64,000 bases of DNA from Sphagnum magellanicum. Lineage: Eukaryota > Streptophyta > Sphagnopsida > Sphagnales > Sphagnaceae. This document shows, one piece after another, positions 1 through 10,852 of the stretch (positions are counted from its first letter, which is position 1; each line of letters starts with the position of its first letter). A model generated the notes under the pieces. The model was given only the letters and a program-made list of their open reading frames with translations, searched no databases and was not told where the DNA came from. Position numbers and translations under genes: made by a program. The stretch spans positions 7,192,001 to 7,256,000 of the forward strand of contig CM038919.1 of assembly GCA_021904315.1 (NCBI GenBank), written 5' to 3'.

Positions 1-8
1 ACGCCCAG

Positions 9-3000
9 TTGGTCAGAACTAAACCTTGTCCTGTCAAGAACCTTGTCAAGAATCCTGCCCAGAAAACCAACCCTGTCCAGATCTTCGTTGATAGAGATGT
101 CCCTTTCTATCGAGCTGCTAAGAATCTTCAGGTCTTTGCCATCCATGTCAACCCAGCCAACAACACAAACCCCCCATCAGAACCAACACCTCTCAACCTT
201 CCCGAGAAGTACAAGGACTTTGTTAATGTTTTTGAAAAAATTAATGCTGATCAGCTCCCCGCCCATAGTCCATATGACTGCCCGATTGATCTAGAAGAAG
301 GACACTCACCACCTTTTGGTCTTATCTATGGCCTATCGAAACTGGAACTCCAAGCCTTGCGTGATTACCTTACTGAAAATCTTGCCAAGGGGTTCATTCA
401 GCATTCCAAGTCTCCAGCCGGCGCCCCAATTTTGTTTGTCAAGAAGAAGGATGGCTCCCTTCGACTCTATGTGGATTATCATGGACTCAACAAGATAACC
501 AAAAAGAATCGATATCCCTTGCCCTTGATTTCAGGTCTCCTAGATCGACTATGTACCGGAAAGATCTTCACCAAGCTTGACCTCCGTGGAGCCTACAACT
601 TATTCAGGATTCGTCCCGGTGATGAATGGAAAACAGCTTTCCACACACGCTACGGCCACTTCGAATACACGGTCATGCCCTTCGGCCTCACCAATGCACC
701 CGCAGTCTTTCAACATTTGATGAATGATATCTTCCGGGATTACATGGACGAATTTGTCGTGGTCTATTTGGATGACATTTTAATCTTTTCCAAGGACCAG
801 CAAATTCACGACAAACATGTACGATTAGTGCTTGCGACGCTCCGAGAGCATGGTTTATACGCCAAGTTGGAAAAATGTGAATTCGACAAATCTTCAGTGG
901 CGTTCCTCGGCCACGTGATCTCTCCAGATGGCATTTTCATGGACAAGTCAAAGGTCGAGACCATCCAGTGTTGGGCTACTCCATCTTCAGTCAAGGACGT
1001 TCAACACTTCTTAGGGTTTGCCAACTTCTATTGTCGATTTATCAAAGGCTACTCCAAGATCGTAACACTGTTAATAACCTTGACTTGCAAAGACAAGCCC
1101 TTTTCGTGGAAACCAACGACCCAGGCTGCTTTTGATACTCTCAAGATGGCATTCACCTCTGCACCCATCCTGATACATCCCAATCCTACCAAGCCATTCA
1201 TTATGGAAACGGACGCTTCAGATTTTGCCTTGGGAGCTATTCTATCTCAATTTGGAATAAATGGGTTGCTGCATCCAGTTGCTTTCTATTCACGGAAGTT
1301 AACAAGTGCCGAAATCAACTACCAGGTCTACGATAAGGAACTCTTGGCAATCATCACGGCATTCGGGCAATGGAGACCGTATCTTGCCGGAGTTCAACAT
1401 CGAGTCCAAGTTTTGACAGATCACAAAAATCTCCTTTATTTCACAACTACTCGGACCTTAAATCGTCGCCAGGCACGCTGGTCTATCTTCCTAGCTGATT
1501 TCGACTTTGAGATTTAGTATTAACCCGGCACCCAGCAAGGGAAAGCTGACGTGCTATTTCGTCGTTCAGAATATGAACTTCGAGTGGGGGATGAGGCTTA
1601 CGGTCAGCAGAACCAGACTTTATTCAACTCCGAACAATTTCGAGTTGCAGCAACAATCAGCACCTTCCCAGACTCATATCTTGTCAGGGACATCAAGATG
1701 GCAACTGAGGAAGACACCTGGGCTACCAACATCAAGAAGGAACTCCAGGAACGACCAAGGACCCAAATCATAATGACCTGGATCAGTTTGAGCAGCAAGA
1801 CGGACTTCTCTTTCAAAATAACCTGATTTATGTACCCGAAGGACCTATACGCCTAAAAATCCTAAGAGAATGTCACGACAACACCCTGGCGGGTCACTTT
1901 GGAATAGCACGGACTCACGAACTAGTGTCAAGGACTTACTGGTGGCCCAAAATGAACAAGTTGCTACGGGAGTATGTCAAGTCTTGTGATACATGTGCTC
2001 GATCCAAGGCTCCCAGACATCGCCCGTTTGGACTCCTATAGCCTCTGTTGATTCCTAGCCGACCTTGGGGATCTATTACAATGGACTTCATCACGAACCT
2101 CCCTACTATCAGAACCAAGAATTCAATACTGGTTGTGGTCGATCGACTCACCAAAATGGCCCATTTCACCCCTTGTTCCAAGTCAATCACGACAGAAGAG
2201 ATAACTCAATTAATTCTGGACGGGATTGTCCGATTGCATGGACTCCCCGAGGAAATTGTGTCCAACAGAGGTCCTCAGTTTGCATCCAAGTTTTGGCATC
2301 GTCTATTCGAGCTTCTTGGAGTTGACATTCGGCTATCTTCAACTTTCCACCTCGAGACAGATGGACAAACCAAACAGACAAACCAGACACTCGAGCAATA
2401 CCTTCGCTGCACTGTGAACTACCAACAGGACGACTGGCTGGACCTACTATCTCAAGCAGAGTTTGCTTATAACAACACAACACATGCATCGACCGGGATT
2501 AGTCCATTCTTTGCCAATTACGGTTTTCATCCCAGGTTCAGCCTTGAAATTCCTAGAGACTCCATAAACCCCTAGGCTGAAGAAAGGGCCACGAGGCTTG
2601 GACAGGTTCAACAGAACCTTATGGCAGAACTCAAGCTAACATAAGAGTGGCAAAAGAAGCAAATAGACCGCCGACGCAAGGACCATCCAAACTTCAAGGT
2701 TGGAGACAAGGTCTGGCTTCTCAGAAAGAACATTGCTACCATTCGCCCATATGCCAAGTTGGATTACAAGCGTTTCGGACCTTTCAAAATCGACAAATTG
2801 GTTGGTCTATTAGCTTGCCAGTTGGAGTTTCCACCCTAGTTCAAAATCCATAATGTTTTCCATGTCTCCCTGCTTGAGCCCTATCATGAAAACCCGATCC
2901 CAGAATGTCATCAAGAACCCCCAGCTCTAGTCGAAATTGAAGGCCAAGAAAAGTTTGAAAATCAGGAGGTCTTGGACTCCAAAAAGATTCATGGAAAGCT

Positions 3001-3157
3001 CTTGTACCTTGTCTTTTGGCGAGGCTATCCTCCTTCTGAAGCTACTTGGGAGCCTGCTGGAAACCTAATTCATGCCCAAGACTTAATTAATTGGTTTCAC
3101 CAACGATATCTTAACAAACCGGCTCCATCTGGAAGATGTCGCTTAAAGAGAGGATAA
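9..3157 (+). pseudogene. chromovirus pol polyprotein (RT, RNase H, integrase, chromodomain), broken
   Basis: Residues 1-502 from position 9 form an open RT/RNase H block, with the YLDD active site at residues 253-256 (765-776) and an RNase H start motif ETDAS. The frame then hits TAG at 1515 and TAA at 1521. It shifts frame near 1755-1765, where sequence similar to the family continues in another frame. It then has stops at 2039, 2573, 2641 and 2837. The integrase N-terminus keeps an HHCC-type finger (ECH...GHF...CDTC). In the catalytic core the first Asp is present (TMDF). The second Asp position reads SNRGPQF, where the family has SDRGPQF. The family Glu after DGQT is Lys (DGQTK). The chromodomain end, FWRGYPPSEATWEP, is readable at about 3015-3054. 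Stops and lost catalytic residues agree that the copy is dead. Confidence 0.93.
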
Positions 3158-3470
3158 TGTCATGGCCTAGGATATTTTGGGATACTTTGGGCAATGTCAT
3201 GTCCTAGGATATTTTGGGATACTTTTGACAATATCATGGCTTAGGATATTTTGGGATACTTGGGATACTTTTGGCAATGTCATGTCCTAGGATATTTTGG
3301 GATACTTTTGGCAATATCATGGCCTAGGATATTTTGGGACTAGTATGGTTCAGGGTTATAAAAGGAGATAGTCTAAGGAACAACCCTTCAGCAGATCAAC
3401 ACCAGTTGATGGATCAATAAAGCTTGTCTTGTCTTGTAATTCTCCACTTGTTTGTAGTCGGTCCATAACA
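3158..3470 (+). repeat. 3' LTR of the chromovirus, with internal tandem repeats
   Basis: The LTR begins TGTCATGG immediately after the pol stop codon and ends CATAACA, giving TG...CA termini over 313 bp. A TATA box, TATAAAAG, lies at 3357-3364, and a polyadenylation signal AATAAA at 3416-3421. Its U3 half holds about five degenerate copies of a 35-47 bp unit starting TGTCATGG or TATCATGG and containing CTAGGATATTTTGGGATAC (starts near 3158, 3195, 3231, 3278 and 3313). The 5' partner is outside the window, so the LTR borders rest on the terminal motifs and the position of the pol stop. Confidence 0.85.
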
Positions 3471-6400
3471 AGATTAGGCTAAACTACCACCTACCTACAT
3501 ACCTACCTACATGCATTTTTACGACCTACTTAAACCTAGTTATTACCAACCTACCTACCCATTTACCTATCTACTACAAAAAAAAATTTAATAAAAATTC
3601 AAAAATAAGTAAATTTGGGCAAAATTTTGACAAGTCAAATGGTTTATTATCCACTAATCAAAATCACTAGTCAAATGATTTGTTACTCAAGCATAAAAAA
3701 GACCACCCTAATCATGTTGGACATGTTAAAAACAACTTGTCCAAAATGATAAGATTGTCATTTTGACATCTATCCAATTGGGGTTTTTTTTCGCTAGATT
3801 TTCTAATTAAATAAGCCATGTTTTCTACCGATGACCCCTTGTAGTTAAGGAGATGGATACTTACCAAAAATGTTTGCTAGGACATGCTAAGAAACCTAAT
3901 GAGTTGGGTTGCAATTTTTTTACAAAATTTGAATGACATTTTGAAGAATATTCACAATGAACAATACTGAAATTAAAAATTTGCACTAGCTCAAATCATA
4001 GAGATGATTCTTTGGTATTGGTTTCCAATCAAAGATCACCTTAAGACCTACCCAAACTCCCCCAAATTCAAGGATGAGACTATAGAAAACATTGAAAATG
4101 AAAATATAAAAGAAAAATACCCCAAGTTTTTTGGCATTTGAGGAAGATGATATGCAAAATGCACAAAACTTTAAGACCCCCAAAAAAGAAGGTGAAAATT
4201 TTCTCACGCACTTCCTAAAGAATAAAAATTGAAATCATCATATAATCATGTGGTGTTTAGTTCACTAGAAGTAAAAGAAGAGAAACTAAAGAAAATATTT
4301 ATAGAATCCAATAATGCAATCATAATTGAACTTCCCCAAAATCTTCACTAGAAGTGGTGGGTTTGGATCATAAGAAATTGTGGACTCAAAGCTTGGGTCT
4401 AATAGTTTATAAACCCCCAAGTTTGACTATTTTTTTTATTGAGAGGTCCAAGACTCCAAATCAAGAAATAGATCTAATATGCTTTCATTTTGTAATACAT
4501 TCCATATACAAGCAAATGGAAAAATAATCTTGCTTAGATCTTTTGTAGGGAAGACACCTCTAATGATAGGAACTTTAACAAGTTCCTCTCTTATTAACCC
4601 TACACCAATTTCCATTTTTTGAATTCTTGAACCTTCTACATCAATAGAAATAATAAATGACAAGTGCCTATTGAAAGAATTGATGCGTGGAGTAAAATAT
4701 TTAGCCTACTATCTAAGGTATGCTCATTCGTATAACCAAACCATAGGCAAGTTGGTAGGTAGTTATGATGCAGGCAATCAAGGAAGAAGTAGAAGCTAAA
4801 GTTTGGTAAGGGTTAAATAATGAACTATCAATTTACCAAAAAACTACAAAAACATAACTCAAGGATGACACTAAATATGCCCATGTGTTGTAACTCCAAC
4901 TAGAACTATCGAACCACCACATCATCAAAATGTAGGGGAAGCTATTTGAAGGAGAGAATTCGTGATTTAACACTCAACTTGTTGAATATCAAAAGAATCA
5001 AATAAAGCTTGAAGATCAAGTCATCAAGCAACATGCAAAGATGAAAGTGTTATGCCAAATGAATGAAGAGCTTGAGCTTAGATTTGCCAAGGAATCTAGG
5101 GTGCATAAGATGATGCAAATGACATAATAATTGTTGAAACCAAAGCTACCACATTATAAAATAGATTTAAAGAGTTTCAATATTTGGTTCAAGAAATGGA
5201 TTATAAAATTACTGAGGTAAAGACCAAATTTGACATGAAGTTGGATGTTTATTAACTTTGTCCTAGGCTTTTTATTGGGAGGAGGATTGCATACTTTGGT
5301 GAGGTGTGGTAATTTTTGATGTTTTTTTTCTCAATGGTTTGAATTCTCGATAATAATCTTGAAGTTGTTTTTTTTGGGGGCACAAGAGAGCAACTTTGTT
5401 AATTGAAAAGCATATTTGAGCTTGGTTTATGGCACCCAATAAAGAGCACCTTTGGACTGGTACAAAGGAATTAATTTAAATAGAAAGCAACTTCTAGGAA
5501 CACCTTTGAACATGCTTTGCAAAATGAACATTCTTTTGTGATTGTGCCTTTTTAGACCTTTATTTGTTTCGCTTGACATTAGAAAAAAAGTTGAAACAAA
5601 ATATAAGGTTGATTTTGAAAACATGTTTCCTATGTGTTTTTGCAACAATATTCTCTTTGGAGTTCTCCTATCTTAAGAGCATTTTCTATATTCAATTATT
5701 TAAGAATGAAATAAAGGCATGATATGCATTTTGGAACGATTTTACAAAAGAATATGTGCTTCTAAATATAAATTAACAATGTTGTTAGTGATTAATGAAT
5801 GGGAAAGCAAGCAATAGTGAAGAATGAAACAATATCACTTAATTAAATTGTCATTTATGTTAAGATTATTTTTCAAATTCAAATCATTTAGAGTAGGTGA
5901 TCTTTCGAAATAAGGCGTGCTTGTAAATATGCATTAAGAACGCTATTAGTGATTGATGAATGAGAGCAAACAACTATGAAAAAAGAAAAAGAATATTTAG
6001 CTAGTTGCTGGAAGCATGCAAAAAAGTAGAATAATCTAGCTCGAATGAATAATTACATGATGAAATGAACTAGAGCACCTTTGAACCAGCCTTGTAGTTT
6101 GAGAATTATTTTTAGTTGGTGCTTTTCTGCACCTCTAAATTTAGTTTCATTTGACATAAAACGAAACTAGACTTTGAAAGGACAACTCATTGGGTGTCTT
6201 GGTTGAACATGGTGAAATGGAAAAAAATGTTGATCTTAAAGAAAAAGTTATTGCACGAATGTTACAATTAAACCCATGTTTTCAAGTAGATGTGAAAATT
6301 GTCTTACAAGATCATTACAAAATGACCTTGTGATATATGGTCTGTATGCATCTCATGTCATTTTTTGGTTCCTCATTCTCAATGGTTGCCTATTGGGATG

Positions 6401-7328
6401 CATCAAAGCATGTTCGATAAACCATAAATTGTAAACCAGGTAACAATTGACCCTTTACAAGGCACAATGGACAGATCTTCTCAGGTCTACTTGTCCTAAC
6501 CATTGTTCAAAATCCAAATGCCCATTGTGCAAATCACAAAAACCATTCTGTTAATGGAACATGCCAAGTGCAGGCCATTGTGCCTGTTTCACTGCCCATT
6601 TGGAAATTTTAGCTTGCACAAATTTCTCACAGGCATCTCACCAGGCACAGCAGCCTGTACTCAGCACATTCCATACTAAACAAATCTCTTTCCTCATAGA
6701 GAATAAAATGGCAGATGATGTTGTGATATGAATAATTGTGTTCTTTTGCAAATTGTTTTCACATAGTCAAAGCATATGCTGCATAGTGTGCATACATAGT
6801 TTTTCTAAAGTGAAGAGTTCGACAACTTTATTGTGTAAATGGGTCTATAAAATTAATCATCTGTAATGTCAAAAGTATCAATTGGCAATATCATTCTAGT
6901 CATGAATCTCCACTTCTGGTATCCCAAGATTCTGCGACTCTACTTTAATGTAATCCTACAATTTGTTTTCTGTCTTTTATTTACTCATTTGTTGCTAATT
7001 CTGACTACAGGTGGTACAAATCTTGGAAAAATTTGTCCATGGTTTTGAAGGGTGTATAACTAGAGCTCCTGTGTTCTCACTACAAAAATTCGTATTTCCC
7101 CAATTCTCCACTTCAATGGCTTTACATTTCGCGTGTGAGTAAAGTTTTACTTACAATTGTCCACAAAATCTCTTAAATCAACAGCAGCCATTTTCTTAAG
7201 GAAACGCACATCCATCATAACCTGCATATTACAACATCACAATATTAAGTCTGATCTCCAACAAGTGTATGTGATCTATCAGGCAGAAATTATATCAAAG
7301 ATGAGCAGAAAAAAGTTGCCGATTGATA
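3471..7328. other. AT-rich spacer, no recognisable gene
   Basis: It starts with a CCTA-rich microsatellite-like stretch (about 3485-3570). About 4975-5130 on the plus strand can be read as a charged, Gln/Lys/Glu-rich, coiled-coil-like peptide fragment between stops, perhaps an old gag or gene relic. Positions 6461-6470 and 6575-6584 form a 10-bp inverted repeat (GGCACAATGG and its complement). No open frame with a recognisable domain was found. Confidence 0.5.
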
Positions 7329-7339
7329 TTAGGGACAGA
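7329..7339 (-). other. candidate last mini-exon of the GH17/X8 gene
   Basis: On the minus strand an acceptor CTTTTGCAG ends at 7340, followed by TCTGTCCCTAA. Spliced to the donor after position 7643 (A|GTAAGT), this would add Ile-Cys-Pro and a stop, supplying a sixth X8 cysteine. It is only 11 nt long and lacks independent support; other acceptors in 7340-7600 are possible. Confidence 0.2.
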
Positions 7340-7394
7340 CTGCAAAAGATGAGAAAACTCTGAAACTGAACACACCAGGCACAACCACACATTG

Positions 7395-7555
7395 TAGAAG
7401 AATAAAGCTCATGGCATTGGCAGAAACATTGTCAATAAGCAAACCACACAATCCAAGAGCCAGCAAAGAAGCTCATGACATTGGTAGAAGAATGAAGCTC
7501 ATCACATCGGCAGAAAAATGAAGCTTATCACATTGGCAGAAGAAATGAAGCTATC
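7395..7555. repeat. short tandem repeat downstream of the GH17 gene
   Basis: About five degenerate copies of a 27-33 bp unit containing GAAGCTCATCACATTGGCAG or close variants occur around 7405-7555. They lie in the presumed last intron or 3' UTR of the GH17 gene. Confidence 0.6.
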
Positions 7556-7638
7556 TGGAACACAAGAACACTAGATACAAACATCAGGAAACTCCTCGAG
7601 AAAATCAGAGCATTTGCAGAAGGAGAATTGATGCAGGA

Positions 7639-9561
7639 TCACTTACTGGGATCCATGATGGAGATGATTCCCGTGTCACCGAAGTAGCAGTCCCAGTAGT
7701 TACCACCATTGAGCTGGTAGTAGGAGTTGAAGGCATAGGCGGCGTGCGAGGCAAGAGTGTTAGGCTCGTAGCATTGGTTGCCTGGTTGGATTGGAATGCA
7801 ATTCGCAGCTCCTTGCCCACAAGCATAGTTGAGCGCATTGCTAAGATCCTGCACGTCAGCTCCAGGCTTCGCCACACACCAAGTCTTGCCGACGGGCGGC
7901 GTCTGGACTGTGGCAGCCGGAGGAGTCGTCCAAGGTCCGTAAACGGGAGCATTTGCAGTGGGAGCAGGAGGAGTCGGAGGTCCATAAGCGGGAGCATTTG
8001 GTGTTGTCGTTGTCCAAGGGGGCGCAGTCGGAACCGTGGGAGCGAATGCAACTGGCGCGGGATAATCGTTAGGCACCGAGGGAGCCGGAGGAGGATAGAA
8101 GTAGACGGGAGTTGGTGGTGGCGCTGCGCCGACGGAGTAAGGAGGGTTGTAATATGGTGCAGACCATGCAGGCGCAATCGGCACTGCTGGTGGAGAAGAG
8201 TTCTCGATAGGGGGAGAAGAAGGAGAACCTGGGAAGACAGGAGCAGTTCCACCGGTTTCCACCAGGCCCACATCGTAGACGGCGATCTCGTCGGGATTGA
8301 AGAGACCGAAGTTGCGCTCGGTGGTCGGACCCGGTTTCAGATCTTCGTTGAAGAGAGCAAAGATGAAAGCATCGATGGAGGCACCGGGTCTCAAGGGAGT
8401 GCCGACATTGGAGTTGATGTGCTTGATGAGGTTGCCATTGTAAGTTTGCGCATTAGCGATTCCCCAACCGATTTCATCTGGGTCGCCGTTCGAAGGCCAA
8501 CCCGTTTCCGAGATGGTGATGGGAATGTCGTGGTACCCCAGTCGCTCCATGGCTGAGAAGACGGAATCCAGTTGCGCGTCCAGCAGGTTCATGTACTGAA
8601 GTCCCGTGTTAATATCGGTGATGATCCCGGCGGCGGTGGCATTCAAGGGCTGCTGAAAGGTGGCGAAGTCGAGGGAGATTGCGATAGGGTTAGCGATGTA
8701 GGCGAAGTAGGGATACGCGTTCACCATGAAGGAAGAGTTTGTCTGGGAGAGGAAAGCGAGCACGGTTTGCATCGTCGTGCTCACATTGCTGTTGAATGTG
8801 CCCACAGATGGAGGGAAGGAGTTGGGCCCGAGGACTGCAAGATTGTGAGGAGTGGAGATTTTCAATTCTCCCGCGAGTTGCAGGTTGACAAGAGCTGTCT
8901 GGAGGTTGGTCATGGCGGGGACGAGAGAACTGCTGAGCTCCGGGGAGACTGTTAGCACCTCGTTTCCGACGATGATGTAGTTGAATTGCGTTGCAGGCAT
9001 GTAAGCCACGACGTTGTTCTGGACCCAAGACTGGGCGCTCGTGACGTTGCTTGCCAGAAGCAAGATCTCCTCGTTGGGTACTCCTACCGCCACCTTCAAA
9101 CCGGCGTGAGCGAAGGCCTGCAGGGTGGCTTGATCAGCAGTATAAAGCTTCACATTCCTCAGCGGTGTTGCCAACAGCATCTGCGCTACTTCTAGTGGCG
9201 ATGGTAGATTGTTGGCCAGCATTCCATAGTTCACTCCCACATTGCCTGCCGCTGCAATTCACGCAATGTCCATCAAAAACCAAAAAAAGTCCGGACCCAT
9301 CAAGCGTCTCCTCGAGGACTTCTCCACAGAGCATCCTCGATTCCAGTTGCACTACTCGATTATCAGCCGAAGAATCTGGTGCCACGAACTCTAGAAACTG
9401 ATCAATTCGCACAAAGAGCGGTCGAAGTAGAGAACTCAGACAAAAAGGGACTGTGGAGGAGAGAGGGAACCTGTGAAAGAAACCGCGGAAGCAAAGCAAA
9501 GGAGGATAATAGGAAGTTCCACAACGGCGGGATGGACGACGCCGCGCCGCCGATGGAGCAT
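7639..9561 (-). CDS. GPI-type/secreted glucan endo-1,3-beta-glucosidase, GH17 with X8 (CBM43) domain
   Basis: Two exons are clear: 9561-9471 and 9251-7639, with a 219-bp phase-1 GT-AG intron. Exon 1 encodes a start Met and a hydrophobic signal peptide (LPIILLCFASAVSF). Joined, it reads into AAGNVGVNYG, the usual GH17 start. The model gives about 567 residues. The GH17 catalytic domain spans about residues 35-365, with acid/base Glu128 in IIVGNEVL and nucleophile Glu279 in ITISETGWPSNGD. A Pro-rich linker follows (about 366-487), then an X8 domain (about 488-567) beginning TWCVAKPGA with five visible Cys. The family hydrolyses beta-1,3-glucan (callose) at the cell wall or plasmodesmata. The stop follows MDPSK, but the last codons contain a strong donor (GTAAGT at 7642-7637), and X8 domains normally carry a sixth Cys after DPS. 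A small 3' exon may therefore be missing, so a GPI signal cannot be judged. Confidence 0.9.
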
Positions 9562-10491
9562 TGCAGCTACGACTTCGTCAACGCGATTTCCTCCCTGATC
9601 CTTTTTCCCTCTGTTCCTTGTCGCTCCCAGCTGAAAATCCCACACTCGGCAAAAGGAGAAAAAATGACAGCAACTGGAGAGCTCGCTTCAAGCTTCTTCT
9701 CAAGTACTCTCAGCTCCTAAAACTCCTTGGCAATGGACAGAAGCTAAGCCTCTCTCTCGATCCCAGACAAAAGTTCAGCTGGATCCCCTGCTTCCCTAAA
9801 CTCGAAACTCGACAAGTTCTCACACCTTCATCTAGTTCTCACATGAACCAGGCACCAGCAACAATAGGAAATAGAACAGGAGAGAACAGACTTGTTTGTT
9901 CACCATTCTCACAACACCCAGAAAAAAGAGAAACAGAAGCTCCAAGCTGCAAAACCCTTAGAAGAAAGTCACGCACAACAGCTACTGAGCCTCAGTACCA
10001 GTCATCATCACAAAGAGCTCAAACTTTCTTCCCTTGTCCCTTCGTGTCATTCCTCTTGCTGCAAACTCCTCCCCAATGAAAAAACACACAACAGCACAAC
10101 TCCTCTCCCGGCAGAGAGAACGACAGCACACAAAAGAAAAACCAAAAAAAAAACGCACACACACACAAAACAAAAATGAGAAGCAGTTGTCGCAAATGAA
10201 AAGAAGACAAAAACAGAGGCAAGAAATGATCTACAGACGGAGCTCGTGAAGCACACGAAGAAGCAGAAGAAGAAGCAGCTCCTGTTTGCTTGCTGCATGG
10301 AAAAGAAGTGGGGGACTATGAGGGACAACAGGCAGCAATGAGAGAGAGAGAGAAGAATGGTGGTTGGCAAGCACTGCATCAGCTGCTGCAACTGCTGCAG
10401 TGTGAAGAGGAGTGAAAAGTGAGCAGACATGAAAGCTGACATTAATATGTGCCGGCGACCGTAAACAAAATGAATTAAGATTTTCTTTATA
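9562..10491 (-). promoter_or_regulatory. presumed 5' UTR and promoter of the GH17 gene
   Basis: Upstream of the start at 9561 (minus strand) is a pyrimidine-rich stretch on the coding strand with a (CA/GT) run at about 10155-10168 and a (CT)n run at about 10332-10344, and no long open frame of its own. A TATA-box-like TATAAAG lies at 10491-10485 (minus). If used, transcription would begin near 10455 and the 5' UTR would be nearly 0.9 kb. This assignment is inferred from motif and position only. Confidence 0.35.
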
Positions 10492-10553
10492 AAATATGCC
10501 ATCAAAACTTAATAGCCTACATTTTTGATCGAAAACAAAAGAAAAGAAAAAAG

Positions 10554-10852
10554 GGGTGTGTCACATTGTGGGCTTGATATTTGCATTAAAAAGTATCTTT
10601 AGGCAAAAGAAGAATTATGAAAACTCAAATATTTCACCATGCAAAAACATAATCTTCAAAAAATCCTCTTAAAGAAACCAAAATCCTTCCACATATTGTA
10701 ACTCTATAACTAACCTCAAGTTTCAACACAAGCCAACATATCATTTTTCATCATATAAAAATAGACCTATTATTATTACCTAGGGGCCCAAAATCCCTTA
10801 AGCTACTATACTCTATAATGAATCTAAACACAATATCCTTGCCTTGGTAGGC
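10554..10852 (-). repeat. dispersed repeat, copy 1 (inverted relative to 20991-21297)
   Basis: This segment starts GGGGTGTGTCACA and runs to CCTTGCCTTGGTAGGC. It matches, imperfectly but over its whole length, the reverse complement of 20991-21297. Shared blocks include CATTAAAAAGTATCTT, CACCATGCAAAAA, AACACAAGCCAA and ATCCCTTAAGCTACTATACT. It is probably a fragment of an unidentified transposable element. Confidence 0.8.

Larger units (their letters stand above)
1..3470 (+). mobile_element. Ty3/Gypsy chromovirus, 3' part, decayed
   Basis: This is the 3' part of an LTR retrotransposon entering from the left edge. In order it shows reverse transcriptase and RNase H (9-1517), integrase zinc-binding and catalytic core (about 1855-2640), a C-terminal chromodomain (about 2950-3110) and a 3' LTR (3158-3470). 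The order RT-RNase H-integrase places it in Ty3/Gypsy, and the chromodomain places it in the chromovirus branch. The gag and protease regions, primer binding site and 5' LTR lie outside the window. The reading frame is broken by six stops and at least one frameshift, so this copy is not autonomous. The purine tract directly before the LTR (about 3145-3154) is the likely polypurine tract. Confidence 0.95.

Noticed and set aside
7605..8273. 222-codon minus-strand frame overlapping the GH17 gene
   Set aside because: It is the alternate frame of the Pro-rich linker and X8 region, rich in Leu/Pro/Arg without domain content.
7744..8556. Long plus-strand open frame of 270 codons
   Set aside because: It is the antisense of the GH17/X8 exon and encodes an Arg/Ser-rich low-complexity product; the minus-strand frame has the real domains.
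10047..10505. 152-codon minus-strand frame rich in Phe/Val/Cys
   Set aside because: It is a translation of the pyrimidine-rich leader and a CA/GT microsatellite; composition, not a membrane protein.
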